64,000 nt of DNA, from NCBI GenBank assembly GCA_030077755.1, contig JAQJZZ010000019.1:1314501-1378500 (forward strand), given 5' to 3'. Of this stretch, positions 38,368 to 49,517 are shown piece by piece. This DNA is from Filosporella fistucella. Its lineage: Eukaryota; Ascomycota; Leotiomycetes; Helotiales. A program made the translations under genes and the position numbers. How positions within the stretch are numbered: position 1 is the stretch's first letter; every line of letters starts with the position of its first letter. The notes below the pieces were generated by a model, which was given only the letters and a program-made list of their open reading frames with translations, made no database searches and was not told the origin of the DNA.

Positions 38368-38812
38368 CTAGGACGTCAAAGCATTATCGGCACCAGCAAG
38401 TTGACAGTAATAAGTGATCTTCTCCCTGTTAGTTTTATATCCAAATGGGCCTTAAGTGAGGTGTACCTCATCACCACCCATGTGTTTCTCAGCTGAGTTG
38501 CAGGTGGTATCAATCATGACACAATCTGGGCAAGTGTTCCACCAGTCATCACCCTTGTTGCGAAGTTTGTACCATTCACAAGCCTGGATTGTGGCATCTG
38601 CATTGTAGGTGTCCTAGGATTCTTGTTAGAATGATAATGGGAAGTGGATGGAGAGATGACTTACACCGATATCTGAATTGTTTACACAAACGGCGTTGTA
38701 GTGGAGATCTGCAACAGTACTGAGGTGTGTAAGTAACTTGTAAGCTGTGAAAGGGGAATAATGCTTACACTGCTACCAAAACGAAGGAAGTCATGAGAGT
38801 TGAGAATTGCAT
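38368..38812 (-). CDS. Small secreted cysteine-rich protein (effector-like), four exons
   Basis: Four tiny exons (38769-38812, 38665-38719, 38467-38613, 38368-38418) give 297 nt and about 98 residues. A signal peptide (MQFSTLMTSFVLVAVTVA) precedes a mature chain with six cysteines: AVC, ACEW, NTCPDC, TTCN and YYCQ. The number and spacing suggest three disulfides. Reading through the introns gives stops, but splicing gives a single coherent chain, which argues for a real gene. The last acceptor is ambiguous: aag before ATC ACT, or gag before AAG ATC, which changes one residue. The protein resembles small secreted fungal proteins often listed as effector candidates. No enzymatic function can be inferred. 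Confidence 0.75.
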
Positions 38813-40288
38813 GTTGATGGGTGATGTGATTGAAATTTAGAAGCGAAAAGGTTAGAAGCGAGTGTATTGGAAGTGAGTGTGGTATGTAAGCTGTGCGTTG
38901 GAATGAAGGTGAAGATGCTGAATGAGCTGATGATAGAAGCTGAAGCAATTCTTCTTATTCTTATATTCAGACAAAGAGGTGTTGCTACTGTAACAATGCT
39001 CAAGCCTGGGGAAACCCCCCTTTCACAACCGAATGAAAATAGAACCGCGAAGGCCCAGAAATATTCAGCATTAATTGTTATATTACTCCAGCAGTTGAGT
39101 ATCCATATTTTTCTCGACAAACAATGCTCTTGCTCTCCACATCCGCTCGGGGCGTCGGACCTTATTTTGCAGCGTGAGCATTGGACTCTATTCCGCCCGG
39201 AAATCCAACAGCTCATCCAAGCTTCAGCCCAGACTCAACTCCACAATGAGCGCTGAGAATAGGTTTGTACTCTTCAAGAACCGTATTATCTCCACACACT
39301 AATCTTTATGCTTCCATTTTGGGAGAAACCTCCCCTGCTGAAACGCTGCCGACGAACTCTATTTCTCTACCGACCTCGTCCCGCAAGACATCATGCGACG
39401 TGATTCTGTCTTCGAGAACATGCCAAGGAGAAGCATAGCTTCGCCACGTCACGAAAAGGGGCATGTCATCCGGATAGAGTAATAATAGAGGGAGTATCAT
39501 ATCACCTTGCAAGCTATTGTGGGGTAGGAAGTTCGGATGAGCTGTGCACGGATGAAAAAGGAACAGGGCTGACTTCTTGGACCTCGTGAAGATGCTTTGC
39601 ATAATGTTTGTCTCTGTTTCAAGTCCTTAGCTGAAGTCTAATAAAGAGAAACGTCTCGATAAGGGTATAATAGACTTGATATACTTTCGGAACCGTCTTT
39701 GACAGCGGGAACTTGCGAACCCCTTTCATTAAGCGAATCATATATTGAGCTTAGCGTTGATTTTTTGCATAATGTTTGTGCGCGTTTCAAGTTGTTAGTG
39801 GAAGTTTATTAGAGAAAAACGTCCTGATAAGGAAAGAATGGGGTTGTCATTTTCAGATGGATTCTTGACGGTGGGACACATTCGGCCCCTCTCATCAAGC
39901 GAGGCTTATATCAAGTCTGATATCAGATGCTGCGCCTCGATTGTCTCCATTTTCTGTCAACTTTGAATTCCTGTTATAGAAATTTTGTTAATATTCCATT
40001 AACAACGTGATGCGAAGTATCTGCTCCCTTGATTCAGTGGGTCCGACTTTTCGGATGAACTGGATAGGAATGGAGTTAGATGCCGACCTGAAGGCAACCG
40101 GCCAAGCATCCACCCTCAAGAGAGCATTCGGAGCGTAGAAATGCATCCAAGGAAATTAGTGAGAGAGACTATATAGAGGAGAGAAGTATCACCCTCTCAA
40201 TACTCATCCTCATCCTCAATAATCTACAGTTTCCATCCACCACATTCTTTACACACAGTCTTTCACTCTTACAGCTCACTCACTCAAC
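38813..40288. promoter_or_regulatory. Divergent spacer between two secreted-protein genes
   Basis: About 1.5 kb separating two secreted-protein genes that are transcribed away from each other. It contains a 168-bp imperfect tandem duplication (listed separately). It also has ctatatag at 40169-40176, followed by a CT-rich leader with many cctcat/ctcaat units, typical of a strong fungal promoter. A minus-strand frame (39306-39602) lacks recognisable features. Confidence 0.5.
39597..39932. repeat. Imperfect tandem duplication, about 168-bp unit, two copies
   Basis: The text ttgcataatgtttgt at 39597 recurs at 39765. The following stretches stay aligned: gtttcaagt-(c/t)-ttag, gaagt(c/t)ta, agagaaaaacgtc..gataagg, and then cccct(t/c)tcat(t/c)aagcga. 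Differences include many C/T and A/G transitions. The unit lies upstream of the secreted-protein gene at 40289. Confidence 0.75.
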
Positions 40289-41041
40289 ATGCTTTCTTCA
40301 AGCCTTCTCACACTCGTTCTATCTGCAGGCTTCGCCTCAGCAGCTGCTTTGCCCAATGCTCTACCCCGTCGAACACTCACTCAAGACGATGTCATCATGT
40401 TCAGCAACGATGGTCGCATGGAAGTAGTCAACAAAACCACATTCGCTGAACTCATCAAAGGTCACGGCTACAACCTTACTGCTCCAACTCCAGTCCTCAA
40501 CAATGCCACTACTCCCAGCGGACCTGTCACAAGTGGCAGCAAGACTGTTGGAGCTCGTTGCTCCAAGGAAACAATCTTCACCATGGACCCAGTTTCCACT
40601 TTCCTCAATTGGGACGTGCCTATGTCATCCGTGTTGAAAGGTAACACGGCCGATACCAGTGTTGCTGTCACTCAAGGCTACTCCATCTCCAACTCCATCT
40701 CAGTTGGCACTACAACCTCACTCTCTACCATCGAGCAATATCTCAGTGTTTCTCTCAGCATCGATTACACTCAGACATGGGAATCCAGTTACAGTGCTGC
40801 ATACACTTTCTCTGTGCCTGAAGGCAAATATGGTGTTGTTGTCAGCAACCCTGCTACGACTAGACACAGTGGCAAAGTTGAAATTGGGTGCGTTGGACAG
40901 GGGGAGACTACCTACTTCCAAGCGGATAGCTATTCTAGTAAGGCATATGGAGGATTAAGTTGGGTTGATGGTACTATTAGTCTCTGTGTTGGAGACACCT
41001 ACCCACTGCCTATGTGTATTGGCGCTGGAACTTTGTCTTAG
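40289..41041 (+). CDS. Secreted effector-like protein (celp0028-like)
   Basis: A single-exon gene of 250 codons. It has a clear signal peptide (MLSSSLLTLVLSAGFASA, then AALPNALPRR with a possible dibasic processing site). The mature chain has several N-glycosylation sequons (NKT, NLT, NAT), and cysteines near residues 91, 201, 232 and 243 (GARCS, EIGCVG, SLCVG, MCIGAG). The Ser/Thr-rich core is predicted to be beta-rich (TQGYSISNSISVGTTTSLST). From memory it resembles fungal secreted proteins annotated as celp0028 effector-like, for example in the block FLNWDVPMSSV. That name is a homology label with no known activity. The TATA-like ctatatag lies about 115 nt upstream of the ATG. Confidence 0.8.
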   Translation: MLSSSLLTLVLSAGFASAAALPNALPRRTLTQDDVIMFSNDGRMEVVNKTTFAELIKGHGYNLTAPTPVLNNATTPSGPVTSGSKTVGARCSKETIFTMDPVSTFLNWDVPMSSVLKGNTADTSVAVTQGYSISNSISVGTTTSLSTIEQYLSVSLSIDYTQTWESSYSAAYTFSVPEGKYGVVVSNPATTRHSGKVEIGCVGQGETTYFQADSYSSKAYGGLSWVDGTISLCVGDTYPLPMCIGAGTLS

Positions 41042-41637
41042 AAATTCCTCCGACTCAGACATCATGGGAGATTGCGGCAGCAATGGAGACTTTGGTTTTG
41101 GAAATTTGGAAAATTCGGGGATTAGGGCTGGAAATCAGGGATATGGATAGGGAAAGGCGGGTAGATGTGCACCCTGGCGTTATTTTATCTTTAACGAGAA
41201 TGTATCAGACAATCAATGCCTTGAATTGAACATAACATGAAGATTGTGATGTGATTGAATTAGGACTAGGAGAATCAAACATCTTGGAGATAGAAAGCAA
41301 TTTGGTACAAATCGACTACTCCAACAATCTTGATGAAGCTCTCGTCGAACCAGGATGTCTTAATTGAAATATTTCCACTATAGGAATAAATATGACTTCT
41401 AGTAATAGATGAAAGAGAGTATCAGCAAGGCCAAATTTTCCCAAATAATACGATATGCATGGTGTACAAGGGTTCAACTTGTCCTTCCAAAAAGCTACTG
41501 ATATTCTAGTTGTATCCAAAGATACCTCAATCACCACCCTTGGTATGTTTAATGAGTTTCAAGTTGGTAGTTCTCCCGAATCAGCTCCATCTCGATGAAT
41601 ATTCATTCCTGGTAAAGTCCAGGCTAATATGGAGTTT
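41042..41637. other. Convergent 3' spacer
   Basis: About 600 bp between two convergent genes. The minus-strand frame at 41316-41537 is unremarkable. No repeat or RNA gene was seen. Confidence 0.35.
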
Positions 41638-42435
41638 TTAAGCTATTTCCTCCCACAAGTCAAACAGACCGGCATCGATGTGTTTGAACCTCTGTCTTGT
41701 CAAAACAAAAGGTCCATTATCGGTGCTATAACTCCACTGGGCCACCTTCAATGTGGGAGACGTGGGATACTTTTCCTCGGTTTTCATTCGCTCCACCCAT
41801 TCAAGGAAGTCTCGTTGCAGCGCCACATCCCCCCATCCTTTCTCTTCAGCCATATCCTGATGTTGCCTCAAAGTTCTTAAACAGTCTTTCCTCTCAAGAG
41901 GTGGCTCCTTTAAGCTATGCCATGGCGCCAGCAGAATTATGATCTCTTCCTTCTTCATATAATCGTCAGGAGAGAAAGCATCATCCCTCCTTTCACACCA
42001 CAATCGTACTTCCCCCACAACTAGCTTCCGAATCTCATATTTTGGATCTCTTTGGAGATCCTCGTTCACCAATTCCAATGGCCATTCTCTAACTGTTCCA
42101 CCCACAAAATAAACGCTGTCTATCCTGTGATTGAAAGCAAGCCTGAACCCACTCTTTCCCCGAATCATGACATATTTCCTCTGAATTTCGTATCGTGATT
42201 CCTGGTTTACAAATAACAAAGTTGGCAGTGTATTTGGAGTGTGGATATAATGAGGTGATTTGCATTCTAGACTGAATGAATTTGGGCAGCTGCATCTTGG
42301 AGCTACGACCACGGTTAATACTCGAGGGCCTGGAAATGCTGCATGCCAAATTTTGACGCGGATGTCGATTGGAAGACGAGGAAACAGATGGAAGGAATCA
42401 AAGAGCTTGGTATTTTGCACCTCTTGTTCGTACAT
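41638..42435 (-). CDS. 2EXR-domain protein
   Basis: A single-exon gene of 265 codons. The N-terminus FHLFPRLPIDIRVKIWHAAF and the later LLFVNQESRYEIQRKY are the two conserved blocks of the fungal 2EXR domain (F-box-like, R-x-x-I-W...N-x-E-S-R). This group is strongly expanded in Leotiomycetes and other Pezizomycotina. Molecular function is unknown. No signal peptide or membrane segment is present. The frame is intact and of usual length. Such genes are common near HET genes in accessory regions, and here an intact HET gene lies about 430 bp away in divergent orientation. Confidence 0.88.
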   Translation of the reverse strand: MYEQEVQNTKLFDSFHLFPRLPIDIRVKIWHAAFPGPRVLTVVVAPRCSCPNSFSLECKSPHYIHTPNTLPTLLFVNQESRYEIQRKYVMIRGKSGFRLAFNHRIDSVYFVGGTVREWPLELVNEDLQRDPKYEIRKLVVGEVRLWCERRDDAFSPDDYMKKEEIIILLAPWHSLKEPPLERKDCLRTLRQHQDMAEEKGWGDVALQRDFLEWVERMKTEEKYPTSPTLKVAQWSYSTDNGPFVLTRQRFKHIDAGLFDLWEEIA

Positions 42436-42863
42436 CTTGGTTTGAGTAATCGTAATTGATAAATGTTGTCAATTGTTCGGACAATACGTTTGCTAGGAAG
42501 CTCGGAAAAGAATTTGGAGATTGAGAACTGATAAATAGTAATGCTCCCACGCAGGTCGCAGTCTCTTCTCTATGAAATCCACCTCTTCACTTAGATGTCA
42601 TAATGGGAATAATATATGGAGCATGAAGAGCGGTGTTGATTTGAGGATAAATTATGGCGGTCAACGCGGTAATCAACATGCCACAACGAACATGGATGCT
42701 GCTTTTGTGAAGCTGGTCACGTGTGACTCGGCAATCAAAGGGGCGATGGTTTGCGGCTGATCTTCTTCCGGCCGCTTAGAGGTAGAACTTGAACACTCCG
42801 TCACGACTCTGCTCAATAAAATCGACTTACTTCTGGCTAGTTCAATTGGAATCTCTCGCAAAT
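42436..42863. promoter_or_regulatory. Divergent spacer between 2EXR and HET genes
   Basis: About 430 bp serving as promoter for both neighbours. No obvious TATA box and no other structure was seen. Confidence 0.35.
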
Positions 42864-44964
42864 ATGAAGACAGCAACTCCTGAGCCAGGTAGAAAGCTTT
42901 GCGATGATTGTAGTCAAATCTTAAAACAGGAGCGCTACGATGCGCGTCGAGGAAGACAAAAAGTGTATAGGCGGAAAGAGCTTCCAGCGATACGGCTCCT
43001 CCGTAGTACGGCGGACTCGGGTTGTCCGACATGTGCTTTAGTCTTGCAGAAGCTTCAAGAACGTACAGGAGATCATGACAGCTCCACACTGTGCAAAGGG
43101 AGTCATGAGATAAGTCTTGACACCTACCGACGTCGAACAACATCTGGACAGCCCTTGCCTCCTCGGTATGCACTAACATATCTCATGTCCCATGAACAGA
43201 AGCATCTCCATTTTGTACTCAACCTCGTCCCGGAGTCGCGTAAGTTAACTCCAAAAGTTCGTCTCAATAGAATTATCTTGGTCTATTTCTAACATCCGAT
43301 CAGTGCGACTCAGATCAGTCGATTGGGACTACATGTTAGACGACTCTTCCACTGCATCTGATCAGAGCTGGATTCGATGCTCTTCATGGCTTTCAATGTG
43401 CTGGACTTCTCACGATCTTTGCAATGTGGACAATTCTCCTTCAGCAGCCTATCCTACACGACTAATCGATGTAGGTTCCGAGACTGGAAAAGCAAGATTA
43501 TGCTACTCTTCAGCACTTACTGATTCAAGTCCAAAATATGTGACTCTCAGTCATTGTTGGGGTACATTGCCCATCACAAAGCTCACGGCTGCAAACCACG
43601 AGTCCTTCCAGGAGCAGATACCTCTCGACATTCTGCCCAAAACTTTTAGTGACGCCATCACATGGATGAGACGAATGAAATCTGTCTTCGATGTTCGCTA
43701 TATCTGGATTGACGCACTCTGTATTCTCCAGGATTCCCCCGAAGATTGGCGGCACGAGGGATCCTTGATGTCGGACATATACGCAAATGCCTGGTGTAAC
43801 ATCGCCGCCGCTTTAGGAGAAGATGGAAGAGCTGGTCTATTTTCTGCCCGTACTGTGACCCGACCGCCTCAAATTACCATAACAGATTACGAGGAAGAGA
43901 CTATAATCCCTTACATAGCTTTTGAGGATTCAGTGTGGGACCCTGTTAAAAGTTCACCTCTGCTGAAAAGAGCCTGGGTCCACCAAGAGAGAACTTTGTC
44001 CCGCCGTATAATTCACTTTACTCAGAAAGGGATCTTTTGGGAGTGTCAGTGTCGCAAGGCTTCAGAAGCTCTCTTCACGGCTGAAGTCAATGATTGCATG
44101 GCAGAATTCGACATCGAGCGTGGTCTGCTGTCGCCCGCCAAGTACCAGGATTGGTCGGAAGGGGAGCTTCAATCACTTTGGTCAAGTTGTGTTCGCAATT
44201 ACACTCAAGGGAATCTCTCACATGCCGAAGACAAACTCTTGGCCATTGCAGGTCTTGCCACTCGCATCCACCGAAGGTGTCCGGAAGTCAAATACTATGC
44301 CGGACTTTGGGATTATGAAATCGAGAAACAGCTTTTGTGGAGACCCATAGGCGACACGTACTCTCATCGCCAAGAACCCTTCCGGGCCCCTTCATGGAGT
44401 TGGGCATCTATTGATGGAGAGATTGAGATGAGCTGGAAAGCTTATAGAGGGAGCCCAGGTATCTATTTGAGAGATTTTGAAAATGTTGCTCATATCACAA
44501 ACGTCGATGTCGTACCTATTTCGCTTGACCCATTTGGCCAAGTAGCTTCTGGAGTCTTGCATGCCCAGGGATACTTGTGGCAGATAGAAAGCTACATTTT
44601 CAGACATTACTGGCCCAATATACTGCGCCACAAGCTCAAAGATGAGCTTGTGTCTTCAAAAGAGACATATACGGCGGGATACGAAGCTCGAGGCATCGAT
44701 ATCAGAATCAGATTTGACTGTCCAATCAAACTTGGAACTTCTATCTATCTATTTCCTCTTTTCCGACAAGAAGGCAACATAAACTTCGGACTGGCTTTAT
44801 TCCACTCAAATCGATCACGCGGAACTTTCCGACGTGTAGGACTGTTCAATACAAAAGAATACAGCAACGCAAATTTTAACGTTGAGGAAACCATGGGGGA
44901 GTTAAAAGAATGGGACTACGAGGCGAAAGTTGGACGTAACAATTACATAATCTATATTATCTAG
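42864..44964 (+). CDS. HET-domain (heterokaryon incompatibility) protein, apparently intact
   Basis: Two exons (42864-43239 and 43304-44964) give 2037 nt and 678 residues. The N-terminal segment is cysteine-containing (KLCDDCSQIL, SGCPTCALVLQKLQ), as in many HET proteins with this prefix. The HET domain shows all blocks: KYVTLSHCWGTLPITKLT, IPLDILPKTFSDAI, YIWIDALCILQD, MSDIYANAWCNIAA and LLKRAWVHQERTLSRR. A C-terminal region follows with APSWSWASIDGEIE, which is typical. The start was placed at MKTATPEPGRK because upstream codons in the same frame have no homology-like text. HET proteins act in allorecognition and programmed cell death in fungi. A specific partner cannot be named. Confidence 0.92.
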
Positions 44965-45984
44965 CAAATCAGCTTGGAATAGCCCAATGAGTACCGGATC
45001 GAAATTTTCGCACGAGTCGTAGAATCAGATTATCAGCGTTTCACACTTAGAATAACTCTAGGAATTTAGCAACCACAACTACCTAAGGTGGGATTCTCAT
45101 TCTACAGCTAGCAAAGTATGAATCAACGACGTGCCCTTGGACGATTTTGGCTAACGTTACTTACTTCTTGATGATGAAAGCCCTACAACTCTCTAGGCAA
45201 ATTCAATGATAGCCCTCGTCAGCAGCTTCCCTTGACTTGTAATTTCTATCGTCAACTTTACGAAGTCCGCGAATGTTGCCTCAGAGTTCAATCTTGGGCT
45301 TGTCATTACCTTGTACCAAATCATCACAGCTGGTCTCCATGACGGTTCCTTACTCTCGCAGACAAGGAAGTAAAATGCGTACTTTGGAATCCCCGAATTG
45401 AAGCGTACGTCCTCGTCGTCATCTTAATCTCCATAGTGCCATGGCTAGCCACAGACTGCAGGGCTTTTCTTAATCACTTATGTGTTTGAAGGTCAGTTAA
45501 CGCACAGAATATCTATGTTTCCACTTTTCAAGATGTATTTCTCCAACTACGCACCAATATGTGTCGCTTCATGACCCACAATATCTATAATAGTACCAAA
45601 GTTCTCAGCTTGTCGGGAAAGGATTTTTCTCTATGGCCAAGCCGAAAATCTGTATTAAATTCCAAAATATGGACAAAAAAAAAGTACATCGGCAAAACTT
45701 AGTCCATTCTCTGTTTCTCTCAAATCGCCAAAAGAGCGTCCAAAAATCAAAACATTCATGAGTAAAGTTTCTGAGGCTTTACCCACTTAGTACAACTCTC
45801 GGAGAGCTGTTTATGGCTTACTGGCGAACGGGTTCGTCCTTGATTATCTGGTGAATCTTAGAACTACTAGGCCACCGGAGTACTGAACGCTCGTAAGTTG
45901 TAGGAAAACGGGTTATTTGTTTATGTTTGTACCTTGTACTTTAGTGAGTTTTGAAGGGGGAAGGCCGATGTCATGTGATTTGTA
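44965..45984. other. Spacer
   Basis: About 1.0 kb after the HET gene, with no open frame of note and no repeat that I can see. Confidence 0.4.
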
Positions 45985-46691
45985 CATTATTTAGGCAAAG
46001 GCTAGAAGTGTGGGTGGTCGGGGGAGGAATTGATGGAATTTGATGATTGATTTCAAGATAACTGGAGTGCATTTCATGATAGCCGCTCCCAGTATCAATG
46101 AAAGGCAGTATGCGGCTCTTGGAAAATTATCGTGGTTGATACCATCTTCGCTCCACATCAAGTAAGATCTGAGGGTCCCATTCTGACCATCAAGGCCTTT
46201 TCTTCCAAACACCTCGTAGTAGAAGTTCAACAATCCGGGAATCGTAAAAAGTGAAGCAAGACTTTCTGGTCAAAAGGAGAAGGATCTTATTTGCTCACGT
46301 ACTCTCCATAGCGGAGCATCTCGTATCGACCAGTTCTAGGTCGCTTCTGAATGCATAACTGGATCGTGTTTTCGTCAAGGGGACTGAAGTTCTAAGGGGT
46401 TTGCACTTCGTTGACATTCTATGTCGAGACTGGAATGCTGTGACTACTTTTGTAATTTGCGTTATAGACGCAAGTATTCGCCCATTTGTTGCTTGTGGGA
46501 GAGAGGGTGTTCGGAAGCAACAGAGAGAGCAGTTCATCCGGACCTAGGCATTTTGATGGATTGGCGGCAAGCTGAGATCCGGAGTACATTATCTCCGCTC
46601 CTGCAGGTATCTCAATCGTCGAGTGAAAGCAACTACATGTCGTCCTACTTGAATCAGAAGCTATTGCGATGTTGACGTTGGATGGGTTCAT
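45985..46691 (-). CDS. Candidate unknown gene, three exons, weak support
   Basis: Starting at 46691 the frame reads MNPSNVNIAIASDSSRTTC and continues to SSHSIP. An intron-like segment from gtctcg to ccccttag would remove both in-frame stops and join NFSPLDENTIQLCIQKRPR, in the same frame. A second intron-like segment beginning gtgagc after MLRYGEY would join VFGRKGLDGQNGTLRSYLMW, ending in PPTLLAFA just right of 45990. The peptide is coherent but I recognise no family. The proposed start is not preceded by other evidence. It may be a real small gene, a fragment of a longer one, or chance. Confidence 0.3.
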
Positions 46692-47414
46692 ATTTCACGA
46701 ATGATTGGGATCCTTCGAGCAAAGTGAAGCCGTCATCAAGTTGTTTCCCGAGACGCTTCATATTACTTTTGTGTCAGTGAACTCTTTCCAAAATGGTCTG
46801 AACGCATATGAGAATCATTGGGTCGTCTGCATATTATACGCCCGAAAAGTACGCGCAAGCCCGCACGAATCAATCTAAAGTTGCACCGCAGCCTGTACAC
46901 CTCTGACGTGTCAACTTGGCAAGCCTTACCAAATCGCAAAGGTATTCAAAACATTGTGATCAACGAAAGTCTATTCAATACCATTAAGGCTACAGGTATT
47001 GGTCTCACACTCAAATTTCTCGGGTCTACCAATTATTTGCAGCACTTACAGGAGGTGATCTCAGCATTACATGCTCCGAATGTCATAATCCCGTATTGCA
47101 ATTTGCCAACTTCGGCTTCTGGAGTTGATACTCTGACCAGTCATATCTATTCACACAGAAATACGATGTAATTTATGATCAACTCTCTAAATTGCGCCTA
47201 CAAAAGTTTTGAAAGACTGCAACAGAACCTGGGTGCATTTCTGGATCACGTCGTAACGGGGTTCAACAAGCGTTAACAGTTATAAGCAATATTGCATGAG
47301 TTCAGAGGTACCACAGATGGGATAGAAACACTAAATGAGTGTAGAGATTAATATAACCGGCAAGAAGTATATGATTAGAAAATCTAATGTGATCTTCCTC
47401 AAACTATCCTTGCA
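46692..47414. other. Spacer
   Basis: About 720 bp. A plus-strand frame (46818-47171) is open for 117 codons but has no recognisable motif, and I do not call it. Confidence 0.35.
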
Positions 47415-48997
47415 TTAAACAAGACCAAAAACCTCTTCCCAACTCCCATCAACCTTTGCCCTCCTTCCCATCACCTTATAACTTTCCCCGTTTGCACAAT
47501 TCCAGTAAACTTCGAAATCATGGAATCTCCTTTCCTCTACCACTATGCCATCCAATCCACAACCCTCTTCCTCCATCTCAACAACCCAGTTGCAAGCTCT
47601 CACTAGGACTTGTACGTCGGGAACTCTTTCCTTCCTCACCTTCCGCAGAACTTCAATTGCTCGTCTTCTTATCACAGGTTCTCTGCATTTCTGTGCCACG
47701 AAACATAGCGGCTGTACCATACCTATATCTAACATGAAACATGGGCCCTTCGAGATGGCATGATGAGTGCTGTCTTGATCAAGTTCTAATATGCGTTCAG
47801 CGAGACCGATAATGCGTTGGAATTTCGATGTTTCGAGGTCATAAGCTGACTGGTAAAGGAATGCTGTGGAAACTTCAATTTGAGAGACAAGAAACTCAAT
47901 GCGGAGAATGTCGAGCATTGCGTTCTGCGTAACATCGGATGGGGAGCAACTGTGAGCGAATGCGATAAATTTCTCGTTCCATAAGCCGAGAAGTGCGTTA
48001 ATGTTTGATAGGTCTATTTCCAGCTGGACTGTGAAGGGAGATTGATGAGTCTGATTTGAGAAAATATCAAGTATTCTCATTTTCACAGCATTGAGACAGT
48101 CGCGGGCTGTCTGGATGCTTGTGAATTCTGGTGGTATGTGGGGAATTCGAGAAGGAGCGAAACGGTATGCGGAACCCAATCGGAAAGACTGCCGTACATC
48201 AATCCGGGATAGGGCAATAAATAGATTCTGTAAGTCTATCTCGAAGGAGTGCCCGAAAATGTTGCGCCTGGAAACCGGGACTTTTGTGAGAAACGATTTC
48301 ATCAACGTGAATGCACTGATGTAATGCATGATCAAATTGTCTGTTGAGCCTTGAAGAAGCTCGATATAGATGAAAAACATGCTCGTGATAACTACAAGCG
48401 CTAAACCTTCAAAGGACCCGTCTGCACTTTTGTTGAGTTCTTGAATTGCCAAGTTGTATTGTTGCAGCGATTGTAGAGATGCTGAGCGAACTTCACCGTT
48501 TGCAGGCTCGAGCGGCAAATGTGAGATGGCTGTGATACAATGTCTGATACAGGGTTCCGTGTGGGCAGCCTGGAGAACTAAACGCTCTAGTAGCTCCACT
48601 TGAAAGTGGAATGAAAAATGCTTCCTTAGCATAATCCGAAATTTCTCAACATTAGGGATAAGGTTCGTAGGACTTGGCCCAAGTTTGTAGGAAGTACTGC
48701 CGGGGCATTCGACAATTTCTTGCAGCTCGGAAGACATAGCACCATTGTAGTTATGAAAGAAACCTGTATCATTCGACACTTTGAGAAAATCACATGCTCG
48801 ATCTGTCCCGGAGCATTGCGAGCAAGAAGGCCTTTTCTCATCACATTTCTTGCGTCTGATTCTGAGGAAAATTAAGACAAGTTCCAGAAATACGAGTCCA
48901 TCACCAAAGAGACCTACCTGCAAGTCAAACATCCCGTTTTTACCTTCGATCGGCCAACGGCACCCTTGCGTTCTTTTCGGGTATTTATTTTCTCCAT
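47415..48997 (-). CDS. Zn2Cys6 fungal transcription factor
   Basis: Two exons (48918-48997 and 47415-48861) give 1527 nt and 508 residues. The intron at 48862-48917 falls inside the zinc cluster. After splicing the N-terminus reads VKTGCLTCRIRRKKCDEKRP, then SCSQCSGTDRACDF, completing the six-cysteine binuclear cluster with basic flanks. The rest is helical and matches the fungal-specific regulatory domain type (Fungal_trans_2), for example ITAISHLPLEP and LQQYNLAIQELNKS. It should bind DNA as a nuclear regulator, with targets unknown. The next two genes to the right encode an NmrA-like and a Gal80-like protein, which could be connected with it. The unspliced frame starting near 48932 is a read-through artefact. 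Confidence 0.9.
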
Positions 48998-49517
48998 GTG
49001 TCCTTCAGGGCATTCGTCGCAGCTGCAATATATGGGGCTCGCATAATATCTATTAGAGGAGATGTAGAGTGGAAGTCAATTTTTTTTATCAACCTGAATA
49101 TATTGTCACCTGTTCTTAGGTGAGGATATCGGATGAACTATGTAGCTAGCGGGGCTAGTTGTAAGATCTTACATGTTGGTTGGTCGTAGCGTAATTCAAA
49201 ACATGCCAAGCAATTCTATCAAGATGCAGCAGGGATGCTTGATTATCAACCAACTTTTGGAAACTTCAGAATAGGAATGGCCGATTGGCCGGGACGTATA
49301 TCAAAACACTTAGCTGCAAATCAAAACTTTAGAGATACATGAAAGGCTCTACAGGTGGAAGGAATTTCTTGTGCATCTCCTACAAGCTGATAGTTTGTAA
49401 TAGCAGTCGTGCAGGGCTACGCTATTTCAGTATAAATGGCAAGCTATTGTCACCAAAAAGACCTGACTTTTTTTCACAATCTTTGCAATTTTCTTAAGTT
49501 AAAATTTCAAAGCTACT
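48998..49517. promoter_or_regulatory. Divergent promoter between Zn2Cys6 factor and NmrA-like gene
   Basis: A 520-bp region shared by two divergent genes. No distinct operator-like repeat was identified by eye. Confidence 0.4.

Noticed and set aside
39306..39602. A 98-codon minus-strand frame (MQSIFTRSKKSALFLFHP...).
   Set aside because: Partly protein-like, but it has no motif, its start touches the tandem duplication, and no splice partners were seen. Not enough to call.
46818..47171. A 117-codon plus-strand frame.
   Set aside because: No motif, no signal peptide, and the composition is not clearly protein-like. Treated as chance.
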